Below are positions 49,434 through 58,735 of a stretch of DNA of 64,000 nucleotides, in pieces. A program made the translations under genes and the position numbers. The first letter of the stretch is position 1. Each line of letters opens with the position of its first letter. Below the pieces are notes generated by a model that searched no databases, was not told where the DNA came from, and saw only the letters and a program-made list of their open reading frames with translations. Origin of the DNA: Catenovulum agarivorans DS-2 (GTDB taxonomy: Bacteria > Pseudomonadota > Gammaproteobacteria > Enterobacterales > Alteromonadaceae); assembly GCF_000568405.1 (NCBI RefSeq), contig NZ_ARZY01000009.1, forward strand, positions 51,150-115,149, given 5' to 3'.

Positions 49434-50108
49434 TTACGCTCCTTTGGGACGGTTGATTTGAGGTAAACTATGGCTATGGTCGAACATATTTTGCAGGCTC
49501 ATATCGTGGCTAACAAACAATAAGCTGGTGTTGCATTCTTGACATAAAGTCTGCAACATCGACAAGAAATTGGCTTTTGCGTCTTCATCGATAGAAGAGG
49601 TCGGCTCATCAGCAATCAGCAAATTCGGTTTATTAATAAATGCTCGAGCGATACTAATGCGTTGTTGCTGGCCAACACTTAATTGACCAACTGGCCGGCT
49701 CCAGTCCGTTGTCGGAATTTGTAATGTGTGTAGTAAATCGTCAATGTTGGCGTCTAATGTTTTGCTGTGTGAACGAGAGAAGTAATGTGCCAACTTTATG
49801 TTATCAATAGCGTTTAAATATGGGATTAGATTAAACTTTTGGAAAATGTACCCAATGTTGTGAGCTCTAAATTTATCTCTTTGTTTGCGGTTCATTTTGT
49901 GCAAGGGTTCGTTAAGGACATAAACTTCACCACCAGTAGGTGCTGAAATGCCTGTTAACAGGTTGAGCAGGGTCGTTTTACCGCTACCGGAAGGGCCATG
50001 CAAAAAATGTTTTAAACCTTGTTGTATTTGCCAGGTATCAATATTGATCACGGTTTTATTTGGCGCTGCTGGGTAAGCAAATTGTGTGTTATTGAGCTGA
50101 ATAAGCAT
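49434..50108 (-). CDS. ABC transporter ATP-binding protein (LolD/MacB-like)
   Basis: About 224 residues from ATG 50108 (MLIQLNNTQFAYPAAPNKTV). The open frame runs 70 codons further upstream, but that part crosses the Zur box and the divergent gene and has no family similarity. Walker A GPSGSGKTT, Q loop IFQKFNLIPYL, signature LSVGQQQRISIARA and Walker B LLIADEPTSSID are complete. It pairs with the FtsX-type permease in a two-gene operon. Confidence 0.9.
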   Translation of the reverse strand: MLIQLNNTQFAYPAAPNKTVINIDTWQIQQGLKHFLHGPSGSGKTTLLNLLTGISAPTGGEVYVLNEPLHKMNRKQRDKFRAHNIGYIFQKFNLIPYLNAIDNIKLAHYFSRSHSKTLDANIDDLLHTLQIPTTDWSRPVGQLSVGQQQRISIARAFINKPNLLIADEPTSSIDEDAKANFLSMLQTLCQECNTSLLFVSHDMSLQNMFDHSHSLPQINRPKGA

Positions 50109-50134
50109 GCGATACAATTTTATATTGATTACTT

Positions 50135-50153
50135 TGTGATAATATAACATAAC
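50135..50153. promoter_or_regulatory. Zur box between divergent ABC and DUF3299 genes
   Basis: TGTGATAATATAACATAAC, a looser match to the boxes at 45152 and 52215 (shared ATAACAT half), 27 bases before each divergent start. It could serve both transcripts. Confidence 0.6.
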
Positions 50154-50178
50154 CGTGTATTGCTGGAAATTTTTAATC

Positions 50179-50805
50179 ATGTTTCGAATTTTAATGATGT
50201 TCTGCGGATTGTGTCTTATTGGTTGTGAGCAAGCGCCGCAACAGACTGCAGATCCAACACCATTAGCAACACCAAATATAAAAGCAGCTGAAAAGCAAAC
50301 AAATGAAGTTGAGTACAAAACGATTGATTGGCCTGATTTAATTCCGCCACAGCAACTAGAATTAATTGAAAATCCGCCAAATTATTTGGTCGATTTACCT
50401 GACGGTTTGAGTGAACAAGAGCTGTTGGCTACCATAGAACAGGCGAGAAAGGAAAATGAAGATGAAATTATTGCTTATGAAAAGGCATTAATGTCGTCGG
50501 ATATTATTGCTGAAATGGATGGCCAAAAGATTCGTATTGCAGGGTTTGTAGTACCGGTGAATTACGACAACGAGCAAAAGATTAAGAGCTTTTTCCTAGT
50601 ACCGTATTTCGGTGCATGCATTCATATGCCTCCTCCGCCACCCAATCAAACAATTTATGTTGAGACTGAAACAAGTATTGAAGTTGAGTATTTATATGAT
50701 CCCGTTTGGATTTCTGGAACGTTATCGACAGATTTGTTTGAAGATGAAATTGCAACGTCCGCTTATGTGGTGCAGATGAGTCATCACGAGTTGTATTACG
50801 ATTAA
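50179..50805 (+). CDS. DUF3299 lipoprotein, zinc-regulon associated
   Basis: 208 residues from ATG 50179 (FRILMMFCGLCLIGCEQ); lipobox LIGC. The DUF3299 core is IRIAGFVVPVNYD, FFLVPYFGACIHMPPPPPNQ and the C-terminal YVVQMSHHELYYD. Proteins of this family occur with Zrg-type ABC systems, which suggests an envelope role in zinc uptake, but the mechanism is not known. Divergent from the ABC pair with a Zur box between them; convergent with zrgA. Confidence 0.82.
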   Translation: MFRILMMFCGLCLIGCEQAPQQTADPTPLATPNIKAAEKQTNEVEYKTIDWPDLIPPQQLELIENPPNYLVDLPDGLSEQELLATIEQARKENEDEIIAYEKALMSSDIIAEMDGQKIRIAGFVVPVNYDNEQKIKSFFLVPYFGACIHMPPPPPNQTIYVETETSIEVEYLYDPVWISGTLSTDLFEDEIATSAYVVQMSHHELYYD

Positions 50806-50833
50806 GTTTGGCTGCGCAATGCAGCCATATCGC

Positions 50834-51505
50834 TTAATTGAGTTTGATTGAGTTGTCATTTTTGCTTAACATTTGAGCGTTCTGCCCATTCGGTCCAATC
50901 CAGATGGCCTGAACTTTTTCTAACGCTGGAAACTGTTCAAACAATTTAATCTGGATTGCCGATATTTCGGTTATATCGTCGCACAAAAATTGATAATTGG
51001 CGGTTATTTCTATATGAGTGTCTGAACGCTCGTGCCCGTCATGTTCATGTTCATGTTCATGTTTATCATGCTTGTGTTCATGTTCATCATGCTCGTGTGT
51101 ATGTTTATCATGCTCGTGTGCATGTTTATCATGCTCGTGTTCATGTTCATCATGACCGTGTTCTTCTGGCAAAAGTGCAGTTACGTCAACTTCAATCTCA
51201 ACCGCATTACATTTATTGCCAGTAAATTCGACAATCTTGTTTACCGTGTTTAAATATCTATCAACCGTTTGGACGGCTTGTTTTTGTTGTTGTGTTTGTG
51301 CTTTATGCTCAAAGCCAACAAGAGTATCTGCGGGTGAATGCAATTGCATGTGTAATTCTTTGCCTTCCATTACTATAGAGATTTCTGCAACACCATGGAT
51401 ATGGGCATCGTACTGCGTTGCCATTACAGATGTCACTGGCATTAGTGTACAGCCGATAAAGTGGGCGGCTATTCTTTTGAAATTTTTTTGAATTCTAGTT
51501 TGCAT
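50834..51505 (-). CDS. zrgA: ZrgA-family (DUF2796) periplasmic zinc-binding protein
   Basis: 223 residues from ATG 51505, with a signal peptide ending near SVMA. The N-terminal YDAHIHGVAEISIVMEG and the C-terminal YQFLCDDITEISAIQIKLFEQFPALEKVQAIWIGPNGQ are the DUF2796/ZrgA marks. Between them about 45 residues are almost only His, Glu, Asp and Lys (EHEHDKHAHEHDKH and so on), a zinc sponge. ZrgA of Vibrio cholerae is part of a Zur-controlled zinc uptake system. Fifteen bases after the DUF1826 gene in the same operon. Confidence 0.9.
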   Translation of the reverse strand: MQTRIQKNFKRIAAHFIGCTLMPVTSVMATQYDAHIHGVAEISIVMEGKELHMQLHSPADTLVGFEHKAQTQQQKQAVQTVDRYLNTVNKIVEFTGNKCNAVEIEVDVTALLPEEHGHDEHEHEHDKHAHEHDKHTHEHDEHEHKHDKHEHEHEHDGHERSDTHIEITANYQFLCDDITEISAIQIKLFEQFPALEKVQAIWIGPNGQNAQMLSKNDNSIKLN

Positions 51506-51520
51506 GGTCAATAACACTTG

Positions 51521-52189
51521 TTAGTCGATAAAATCTAGCGTGAGTAATAAACGACACTCATTTGTTCTTACTGTTGGCGAGCGGTGGACTAATCCTGCGC
51601 CTTCGTTGCCTTGCCACCCATCGCCTTTTAACAGAGCGACATCACCGACATCAAGTTGTTGAATGTCGCTATGGTGTCGGTAAATACCCGATTGTTCGTC
51701 TGTTAATCCGTGGCTACCAGCACCTAATTTAGCACGGTTTACCTTGCTGTGTTCTAACCATTCAGTCGCATGGCCTGAAAATGTACTGACTAAACGGCAA
51801 GGAATGTGATCAACATGAAATTTGGGGCACATGGCCTTAGTTAATAAATTTAATCGCATGCCGGCTCGTGGTAAATCGAATAAAGTGCAAAACATTTCGA
51901 CAACTGTCGCCAAGTGCTGAGTAAACTGAGGTGTTTGCCCAAAAATATCTGAATGATTAATTAGCTGCTCTTTTATACTGTCTGGTGTTACCGATGAAAC
52001 AAGGTTGAGGCGGCTCAATTTTTGTATAACTGCGATTTCTTCGGTTATTTTAGCTTCAAGTTTGTGCTTCCAGATAGCAATATTGGTATTTGGGTCGTAA
52101 ATGTCTGCGAGTATCGACGGGTCTTGTGATTTTGCGCTGAGTATTTTACTGATGGAAGGGTAATTGTATGCTATCGCAGAGTTGGTCAT
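51521..52189 (-). CDS. DUF1826 protein of the zinc regulon
   Basis: 222 residues. The sequence CPKFHVDHIPCRLVSTFSGHATEWLEH, followed by GDVALLKGDGWQGNEGAGLVHRSP, marks the DUF1826 family. HVDH together with the later His (LVHRSP) and an Arg-rich end resembles a 2-oxoglutarate/Fe(II) oxygenase double-stranded beta-helix, so an oxygenase-like role is possible (inference). DUF1826 genes are known companions of zinc-related COG0523 genes. First gene after the Zur box at 52215, followed by zrgA. Confidence 0.8.
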   Translation of the reverse strand: MTNSAIAYNYPSISKILSAKSQDPSILADIYDPNTNIAIWKHKLEAKITEEIAVIQKLSRLNLVSSVTPDSIKEQLINHSDIFGQTPQFTQHLATVVEMFCTLFDLPRAGMRLNLLTKAMCPKFHVDHIPCRLVSTFSGHATEWLEHSKVNRAKLGAGSHGLTDEQSGIYRHHSDIQQLDVGDVALLKGDGWQGNEGAGLVHRSPTVRTNECRLLLTLDFID

Positions 52190-52214
52190 GTCATTACCTC
52201 ACTAAATATTTAAT

Positions 52215-52235
52215 AAATGTTATGTTATAACATTT
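52215..52235. promoter_or_regulatory. Zur box upstream of DUF1826-zrgA
   Basis: AATGTTATGTTATAACATT within a 21-base near-palindrome, 25 bases before the DUF1826 start. It shares ATGTTATAACAT with the site at 45152. Confidence 0.82.
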
Positions 52236-52417
52236 ATTTTTCTATTGGTAGTGTATATCACAACTTTCCGACTGCAAGTTTGCAACGCACTAGCCGATAT
52301 GTCGGCAGGTAAATATCGGAATAAACTTGGTGTTTTTGTGTTCTATATAAGCTAAAACTTGTGTTCCTTTGTTCGCAACTTTATCATGCTCGGCTTTTGC
52401 ATTATAAGTTGAGCATT

Positions 52418-52807
52418 ATGAATAAAAAATCTGTTGAATTAACGCCTTTCCAGCAATTGACCATAGATGTCCAGCAGGGCAAAGTGGAAGAAAGTATTTT
52501 TATTGCTGAGTTTCTAAATACTAAATTTCATATTGCGATTCACAAGAAATTTGATGAAAAAAAGCCAACTTTTGATTATCTAGTTTATCAATCAAAACAA
52601 ACAGAAAATGCCTTCACAGTGGTTATTTCTGAAGATGAGTCGTATATCAAAAACATGGGAGCATCAGACATTTTGTTTGTTAAAGGGGGTGATATCATCA
52701 AGTCGTTACATCCAAATTTAGAGATCACCATTGCATTTAATGGTGGTGGTATTGGCATGACGGTTGATAAGGTGAATTTTTTAAAACAAAACGTCCAATT
52801 TAAATAG
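52418..52807 (+). CDS. SseB-like N-terminal domain protein
   Basis: 129 residues from ATG 52418 (MNKKSVELTPFQQLTIDVQQGK). The frame opens 19 codons earlier without a ribosome site. The pattern (FIAEFLNTKFHIAIHKK, FTVVISEDESYIKNMG, DILFVKGGDIIKSLHPNLEITIAFNGG) looks like the SseB N-terminal fold, known from type III secretion-associated proteins and from many soluble bacterial proteins of unknown role. No secretion genes are near. Cytoplasmic, function unknown. Confidence 0.6.
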   Translation: MNKKSVELTPFQQLTIDVQQGKVEESIFIAEFLNTKFHIAIHKKFDEKKPTFDYLVYQSKQTENAFTVVISEDESYIKNMGASDILFVKGGDIIKSLHPNLEITIAFNGGGIGMTVDKVNFLKQNVQFK

Positions 52808-53012
52808 ACGATTCTTCAACAGTTAATACTCTATCCTCGCCCACGTATATCTTAAGCCAGTAAGTGTAAAATGAATATCTTCATTCGACTGATTGAGAAA
52901 ATTTCATCTTAAAGTTGTAAGAAAAAGCTTGATCAAACAGTAGGCATTATTCGTAGTTCATACTACAATACGCGACTTTAATACTTTACTGTGCTTTTTA
53001 ACAGGAGAAACC

Positions 53013-54269
53013 ATGTTAACTCGTGACATGAATATTGCTGATTTTGATCCAGATTTATGGCAAGCCATTCAAGAAGAAACGGTTCGTCAAGAAGAACACA
53101 TTGAGCTTATCGCCTCTGAAAACTACGCAAGCCCACGCGTTTTAGAAGCTCAAGGCTCTCAATTAACCAACAAATATGCTGAAGGTTACCCAGGCAAACG
53201 TTACTACGGTGGCTGTGAGCATGTAGATGTTGTTGAGCAATTAGCAATTGATCGTGCAAAAGAGTTATTTGGTGCTGATTACGCCAACGTACAACCTCAC
53301 TCAGGTTCACAAGCAAACGGCGCAGTTTTCCAAGCTTTATTACAACCAGGCGATACAGTTTTAGGTATGAGCCTAGCGCACGGTGGTCACTTAACTCATG
53401 GTGCACACGTAAACTTTTCTGGTAAGCACTACAATGCAATCCAATATGGATTAAACCCAGAAACTGGCGAAATTGATTACGCACAAGTCGAAGCTTTAGC
53501 GTTAGAGCACAAACCAAAAATGATTATTGGTGGTTTCTCAGCTTACGCATTAGTTGTTGATTGGGCTAAATTACGCGAAATCGCGGATAAAGTAGGTGCT
53601 TACCTTTTAGTGGATATGGCACACGTTGCAGGTTTAATTGCAGCAGGTGTTTATCCTTCACCTATGCAATATGCTGATGTAGTAACGACAACTACCCACA
53701 AAACTTTAGCTGGCCCTCGTGGTGGTTTAATCTTATCTGCTAAGAAAGATGAAGACTTATACAAAAAGCTAAACAGTGCTGTCTTCCCTGGTGGCCAAGG
53801 TGGTCCTTTATGTCACGTTATCGCGGCTAAAGCGGTTGCTTTTAAAGAAGCAATGCAGCCTGAGTTTAAAGCTTATCAACAACAAGTTGTTAAGAATGCA
53901 CAAGCTATGGTTGAAGTATTAAACCAACGTGGCTACAAAGTTGTTTCTGGTAAAACTGAAAACCACTTATTCTTAGTTGATTTAATCGACAAAGACATTA
54001 CTGGTAAAGATGCTGACGCTGCATTAGGCCGCGCAAACATCACAGTAAATAAAAACTCTGTACCAAACGATCCACGTTCACCATTTGTAACTTCTGGTTT
54101 ACGTATAGGTACACCTTCTATTACTCGCCGTGGTTTTAAAGAAGCCGAAGCTAAAGAGTTGGCAGGTTGGATTTGTGATGTGTTAGATAACATCAACGAC
54201 GAATCAGCTATTGAAGCAGTTAAAGAGAAAGTTAAAGGTATTTGTCAAAAATTACCTGTATATGCATAA
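53013..54269 (+). CDS. glyA: Serine hydroxymethyltransferase
   Basis: 418 residues, start [16 protein letters not shown] behind AACAGGAGAAACC. PLP-binding Lys is in [34 protein letters not shown] and [11 protein letters not shown] are standard. It makes glycine and methylene-tetrahydrofolate from serine. Upstream of nrdR and the riboflavin genes as in other gammaproteobacteria. The 205-base upstream region shows no clear repressor site. Confidence 0.98.
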   Translation: MLTRDMNIADFDPDLWQAIQEETVRQEEHIELIASENYASPRVLEAQGSQLTNKYAEGYPGKRYYGGCEHVDVVEQLAIDRAKELFGADYANVQPHSGSQANGAVFQALLQPGDTVLGMSLAHGGHLTHGAHVNFSGKHYNAIQYGLNPETGEIDYAQVEALALEHKPKMIIGGFSAYALVVDWAKLREIADKVGAYLLVDMAHVAGLIAAGVYPSPMQYADVVTTTTHKTLAGPRGGLILSAKKDEDLYKKLNSAVFPGGQGGPLCHVIAAKAVAFKEAMQPEFKAYQQQVVKNAQAMVEVLNQRGYKVVSGKTENHLFLVDLIDKDITGKDADAALGRANITVNKNSVPNDPRSPFVTSGLRIGTPSITRRGFKEAEAKELAGWICDVLDNINDESAIEAVKEKVKGICQKLPVYA

Positions 54270-54297
54270 AATATATACACTTTCTGAATGAACAACG

Positions 54298-54314
54298 GGC
54301 CGCTTTAAGCGGCC
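54298..54314 (+). terminator. Hairpin after glyA
   Basis: GGCCGCTTTAAGCGGCC, a perfect GC-rich stem 29 bases after glyA. The T tract is weak, so partial readthrough into nrdR is possible. Confidence 0.55.
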
Positions 54315-54358
54315 TGCTTGCATTTATACCCCGGTAATTTGGGTATAGAGGTAAACAA

Positions 54359-54820
54359 ATGTACTGTCCATTTTGCGCGGCACAAGACACTAAAGTGATT
54401 GATAGCCGTTTGGTTGCTGAAGGCCATCAAATTCGACGTCGACGTCAATGTTTTGAATGCCAAGAAAGATTCACAACATTTGAAACGGCTGAGTTAGTAA
54501 TGCCACGCATTATTAAAAATGATGGAAACCGACAACCATTTGATGAAGAAAAGTTACGCGCAGGTTTAATGCGGGCATTAGAGAAACGCCCCGTCAGTGC
54601 AGAGCATATAGAAACACTGATTACGCAGCTTAAATCAGCCTTGAGAGCGACTGGTGAGCGTGAGGTTGAAAGCAAATTAATTGGCAATATTCTGATGGAA
54701 AAGCTTAAAGATATTGACCAAGTAGCTTATGTGCGCTTTGCATCTGTATACCGTAGTTTCCAAGATATTAAAGAATTTGGTGAAGCAATTGCCGGTTTAG
54801 ATGATAAATCAGCAAAATAA
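54359..54820 (+). CDS. nrdR: Transcriptional repressor NrdR
   Basis: 153 residues. N-terminal zinc ribbon (CPFC ... CFEC), then the ATP-cone ([28 protein letters not shown]). It senses ATP/dATP and represses ribonucleotide reductase genes by binding NrdR boxes. Placed between glyA and ribD, the usual arrangement in gammaproteobacteria. A TGTACAGATTTTATAAGG-like segment before ribH is not a convincing NrdR box. Confidence 0.97.
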   Translation: MYCPFCAAQDTKVIDSRLVAEGHQIRRRRQCFECQERFTTFETAELVMPRIIKNDGNRQPFDEEKLRAGLMRALEKRPVSAEHIETLITQLKSALRATGEREVESKLIGNILMEKLKDIDQVAYVRFASVYRSFQDIKEFGEAIAGLDDKSAK

Positions 54821-54847
54821 TCTAAGCTAATAGATCAAGTAAATAAA

Positions 54848-55972
54848 ATGCAGGTTGCAACTGATATGTCGGCGCTTTATAAGCAAGACTTCGAATATAT
54901 GGCTAGAGCAATCCATCTAGCTGAAAAAGGTTTGTATACAACAAGCCCGAATCCTAGAGTTGGATGTGTAATTGTCAAAGATCAACAAGTCGTGGGAGAG
55001 GGCTATCACATTCGAGCTGGCGAAGCCCATGCTGAAGTGAATGCACTTAAACAGGCTGGTGAACAAGCGCAAGGTGCGACCGCTTACGTAACACTTGAAC
55101 CATGTAGCCATTTTGGCCGTACACCACCTTGTGCTCAAGCGTTAATCAAAGCTGGTATCTTAAAAGTGGTTGTTGGGATGACAGATCCCAACCCGCAGGT
55201 AAGTGGCCGTGGCATTGAAATGCTGCGTGATGCTGGTATCCAAGTTATTGAGCCTTGTTTAGAGCAAGATTGCAAAAACTTAAACCCTGGTTTTATTAAA
55301 CGTATGACGGAAAATATGCCGTATGTACGTTTAAAATTAGCGTCTAGTTTAGATGGCCGTACGGCAATGGATTCAGGTGAGAGTAAATGGATTACCAGTG
55401 CAGACGCAAGGCGAGATGTACAAAGTTATCGGGCGCGCAGTTGCGCTATTTTATCTGGCTCGGGCACAGTGTTGGCTGATAACCCAAGTTTAAATGTTCG
55501 CGAATCTGATCTAAATTTTGATTACCTGCACACACCTATTCGCCAACCGGTTAAATGTATTATCGACAATCAGCTTAAAATTACCCCTGATTTAAACTTG
55601 TTTGAGCACAATGCACAGGTTTATTTACTCTCAAATAAGAAGAGAGAACAGGAGTTGCCCATTAACTGTCAAGCCATTCAACTGAGCAAACAGAGCGCAA
55701 AAGTAGATTTACACCAGGTGATGGCTGAATTGGCCAATAGACAAATCAATGAGATTTGGGTTGAAGCAGGCGCTAAATTAGCCGGTGCTCTGATAAAAGA
55801 AAACTTGGTTGATGAGTTGATTATTTACCAAGCTCCCATATTAATGGGGGAGAATACTTTTGGGTTAGTCAATATTCCTGAGCTAACTGAGTTGAAGCAA
55901 GCTGTGAGATGGCAGTATCAGAGCCAAACCCGAGTAGGGCAAGATTTAAAATTAGTATTGAAGGCAATATAA
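54848..55972 (+). CDS. ribD: Riboflavin biosynthesis deaminase/reductase RibD
   Basis: 374 residues (368 if translation starts at the Met codon 54866, closer to the usual family start). N-terminal deaminase with zinc motifs HAEVNAL and PCSHFGRTPPC; C-terminal reductase (RLKLASSLDGRTA, WVEAGAKLAGALI). It catalyses the second and third steps after GTP ring opening. Followed three bases later by ribE; the rib genes form an operon. Confidence 0.96.
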   Translation: MQVATDMSALYKQDFEYMARAIHLAEKGLYTTSPNPRVGCVIVKDQQVVGEGYHIRAGEAHAEVNALKQAGEQAQGATAYVTLEPCSHFGRTPPCAQALIKAGILKVVVGMTDPNPQVSGRGIEMLRDAGIQVIEPCLEQDCKNLNPGFIKRMTENMPYVRLKLASSLDGRTAMDSGESKWITSADARRDVQSYRARSCAILSGSGTVLADNPSLNVRESDLNFDYLHTPIRQPVKCIIDNQLKITPDLNLFEHNAQVYLLSNKKREQELPINCQAIQLSKQSAKVDLHQVMAELANRQINEIWVEAGAKLAGALIKENLVDELIIYQAPILMGENTFGLVNIPELTELKQAVRWQYQSQTRVGQDLKLVLKAI

Positions 55973-55975
55973 CGC

Positions 55976-56629
55976 ATGTTTACAGGTATCGTCGAAACTG
56001 TTGGAACGATTAAAGCAGTAAATCAAAAAGCTGGTGATTTTGAAATTGTTATCGAAAGTCAATTAGAGTTATCAGACGTTCAGCTCGGTGACAGCATTGC
56101 TGTAAGTGGCGTTTGTTTAACCGTTACAAAACTCCAAGGCCAAAGCTTTTTTGCTGATGTGTCGGCGGAAACAATTAAACGGACTAAAATTGGTCAATTG
56201 CCAATTGGAGGTCAAGTAAACTTGGAAAAAGCCTGTACGCCTGATACGCGTTTGGGTGGACATATAGTAAGCGGCCATGTTGATGGTGTAGCGCACGTAA
56301 CTAGTATTTACAATAATGCAAATGCCATAGACTACTGGTTAGAAACGCCAGCAAACTTGTCCCATTATATTGCTGAAAAAGGCTCGGTCACGTTAGACGG
56401 CATCAGCTTAACTGTAAATGAAGTTGCTGGTAATCAATTTAGATTGACCATCATTCCTCATACAAGCGAGCGCACAGCAATAGGCAACTGGCAGATTGGT
56501 TCTGCAGTAAATTTGGAAGTCGACGTAATTGCTCGTTATTTAGAACGATTAATGCAAGGGCGTGCCGATGGTCAAGCAACGTCAGGCGTAACATTAGACT
56601 TGTTGCAAAAAAGTGGCATGATTAAATAA
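55976..56629 (+). CDS. ribE: Riboflavin synthase alpha chain
   Basis: 217 residues starting MFTGIVETVG. Two lumazine-binding halves are visible (SVCLTV-type motif GVCLTVTKL and GISLTVNEV; GGHIVSGHVDG). It joins two dimethylribityllumazine molecules into riboflavin. Lies between ribD and ribB with short gaps. Confidence 0.97.
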   Translation: MFTGIVETVGTIKAVNQKAGDFEIVIESQLELSDVQLGDSIAVSGVCLTVTKLQGQSFFADVSAETIKRTKIGQLPIGGQVNLEKACTPDTRLGGHIVSGHVDGVAHVTSIYNNANAIDYWLETPANLSHYIAEKGSVTLDGISLTVNEVAGNQFRLTIIPHTSERTAIGNWQIGSAVNLEVDVIARYLERLMQGRADGQATSGVTLDLLQKSGMIK

Positions 56630-56638
56630 GGGTATTCA

Positions 56639-57751
56639 ATGAAATTAAATAGCGCCGCAGAAATTATTGAAGACATTCGTCAAGGCAAAATTGTTATTTT
56701 GATGGATGACGAAGATAGAGAAAATGAAGGTGACTTAATTGTTGCTGCTGAACATTGCACCCCGGATGTTATCAATTTTATGGCGACCCATGGCCGTGGT
56801 TTGATATGTTTAACATTGACTAAAGAGCGTTGTGAGCAATTAGATTTACCGTTAATGGTAGATAGAAACAAAGCTCAATTTGGCACTAATTTTACCTTAT
56901 CCATTGAAGCGGCAACTGGGGTGACTACAGGTATTTCTGCAGCTGACCGTTCGCGGACTGTTCGAGCCGCTGTTGCTCGTGACGCAAAGCCAGATGATAT
57001 TGTCCAACCTGGGCATATTTTTCCAATTATGGCACAAGATGGTGGGGTATTGAATCGAGCTGGGCATACGGAAGCGGGTTGCGATTTAGCCCGGCTAGCA
57101 GGGCTAGAGCCTGCAGGAGTGATTGTCGAAATTTTAAATGAAGATGGCACGATGGCGCGCCGTCCTGAATTGGAAAAATTTGCCAAAAAGCATGATATTA
57201 AAATTGGCACAATTGCCGATTTAATTGAGTACCGCAACAATACAGAAACCACCATAGAAAAAATCGCCGAATGTAAATTACCGACAAAATACGGTGAATT
57301 CGACTTAGTCACTTTCCGTGATACGATTGACGGCCAAGTACATTTTGCATTAAAAAATACCCAAATCGATCACGAAACCCCTGTTTTAGTGCGTGTTCAC
57401 GTCACCCATGTATTCGGTGATTTATTGCAGTCTGTTCGTGAGGAGTCACGTGGATGGGAATTAGGTTGTGCATTAGAGCGTATTTCTAAAGAAGGCGGTG
57501 TTTTGGTGTTGCTGGGTAAAAACGAAACGCCAGAAGAGTTAATTGCTAAAGTAAAAGCATTTGAAGCTGAAGACGCAGGTAAAAATGTTCGCAGAACCGC
57601 TAATTGGCGCGGGTCGTCTCGAACCGTAGGTGTTGGTTCACAGATTTTAGCTGCACTAAACGTAGGTAAAATGCGTTTATTGAGCTCTCAGAAGAAATAT
57701 CATTCATTGGGTGGATTTGGACTAGAAGTAGTAGAGTATGTAGAGGAATAA
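56639..57751 (+). CDS. ribB: 3,4-dihydroxy-2-butanone-4-phosphate synthase fused to a GTP cyclohydrolase II-like domain lacking the zinc site
   Basis: 370 residues. The N-terminal RibB domain is complete: [36 protein letters not shown]. The C-terminal half has the GCH2 fold ([23 protein letters not shown]-like [20 protein letters not shown]) but not the three cysteines (C...CDC) that bind zinc in active RibA; the equivalent stretch reads [19 protein letters not shown]. So the domain should not open GTP, and a separate ribA must exist elsewhere. Such degenerate fusions are known in gammaproteobacteria. Confidence 0.93.
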   Translation: MKLNSAAEIIEDIRQGKIVILMDDEDRENEGDLIVAAEHCTPDVINFMATHGRGLICLTLTKERCEQLDLPLMVDRNKAQFGTNFTLSIEAATGVTTGISAADRSRTVRAAVARDAKPDDIVQPGHIFPIMAQDGGVLNRAGHTEAGCDLARLAGLEPAGVIVEILNEDGTMARRPELEKFAKKHDIKIGTIADLIEYRNNTETTIEKIAECKLPTKYGEFDLVTFRDTIDGQVHFALKNTQIDHETPVLVRVHVTHVFGDLLQSVREESRGWELGCALERISKEGGVLVLLGKNETPEELIAKVKAFEAEDAGKNVRRTANWRGSSRTVGVGSQILAALNVGKMRLLSSQKKYHSLGGFGLEVVEYVEE

Positions 57752-57837
57752 CTGGCTAATAGTTATCAACATATGATTATTTTTTTGGTAGAATCCACGC
57801 CAATTTCGTACTGTACAGATTTTATAAGGTTAATTAC

Positions 57838-58302
57838 ATGCAAGTTATTGAAGGTGCGTTTCCTGCAAAAGGTAAAAAGTTTGCGATCGTTGTATCTCGT
57901 TTTAACAGCTTTGTCGTTGAAAGTTTAGTTGAAGGCGCAATTGACACTTTGAAGCGTCATGGTCAAGTAAAAGACGAAGACATTACAATTGTTCGTTGTC
58001 CGGGTGCTTACGAGTTGCCATTGGTTGCTAAGAAAGTTGCAGAAAGTAAAAACTACGATGCAATTATCGCATTGGGTGCTGTTATTCGTGGTGGTACTCC
58101 GCACTTTGATTTCGTTGCAAATGAATGTAACAAAGGTTTGGCGCAAGTTTCTTTAGACTTTAGCTTGCCTGTTGCATTTGGTGTATTAACGACGGATTCA
58201 ATTGAACAAACTATCGAGCGTGCTGGTACCAAAATGGGTAACAAAGGTGGCGAAGCTGCATTAAGCGCGTTGGAAATGGTTAACGTATTAGCTCAGCTAT
58301 AG
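57838..58302 (+). CDS. ribH: 6,7-dimethyl-8-ribityllumazine synthase
   Basis: 154 residues. [59 protein letters not shown] and [17 protein letters not shown] are those of RibH, which condenses the RibB and RibD products. Last riboflavin gene, 10 bases before nusB. Confidence 0.98.
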   Translation: MQVIEGAFPAKGKKFAIVVSRFNSFVVESLVEGAIDTLKRHGQVKDEDITIVRCPGAYELPLVAKKVAESKNYDAIIALGAVIRGGTPHFDFVANECNKGLAQVSLDFSLPVAFGVLTTDSIEQTIERAGTKMGNKGGEAALSALEMVNVLAQL

Positions 58303-58312
58303 GAGTGGGGCA

Positions 58313-58732
58313 TTGAAACCTTCTCATCGTCGTCGCTCACGTGAGCTTGCTACTCAGTCTATCTATTCTTGGCAAGCTTCAGGCAATAGGCCTGCAAATA
58401 TCATTGAATCTACAATGGAAGAAGTAGATGTAAAGAGTTTTGATGTTAACTTTTATCGAAGCTTAGTAACTGGCACAGCTAATAACGCTAAAGACCTAGA
58501 TATTGCTTTTCAAGATCACTTAGACAGACCTTTGGATGAGTTAGATATGGTTGAGCTTGCTATTTTGCGAGTCGCTACCTACGAGCTTGTTCATTGTGTT
58601 GACGTGCCTTATAAAGTCGTCATCAACGAAGCAATTGAAATTGCAAAAACTTTTGCTGCTGAAGATAGCCACAAATTTATTAATGGTGTTTTAGACAAAG
58701 CAGTTAAAAAGTTACGTCCATTCGGAAAATAA
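58313..58732 (+). CDS. nusB: Transcription antitermination factor NusB
   Basis: 139 residues from a TTG start with a strong AGGAGTGGGG. RRRSRELATQSIYSWQ, RPLDELDMVELAILRVATYEL and NEAIEIAKTFAAEDSHKFINGVLDK are typical. It binds boxA RNA with NusE for rRNA antitermination. Part of the ribH-nusB-thiL chain. Confidence 0.97.
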   Translation: MKPSHRRRSRELATQSIYSWQASGNRPANIIESTMEEVDVKSFDVNFYRSLVTGTANNAKDLDIAFQDHLDRPLDELDMVELAILRVATYELVHCVDVPYKVVINEAIEIAKTFAAEDSHKFINGVLDKAVKKLRPFGK

Positions 58733-58735
58733 TTT

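Noticed and set aside
49434..50318. A 294-residue version of the ABC ATPase with a 70-residue N-terminal extension
   Set aside because: The extension lies antisense to the start of the DUF3299 gene and covers the Zur box; the family begins at MLIQLNN (ATG 50108).
50956..51253. Plus-strand frames rich in Val/His or Met/Phe opposite zrgA
   Set aside because: They are the antisense of the His/Glu/Asp repeat tract; no signal or homology.
54270..57837. FMN riboswitch (RFN element) in front of the riboflavin genes
   Set aside because: Gaps before ribD, ribE, ribB and ribH are too short or lack the conserved RFN stems; none recognised.
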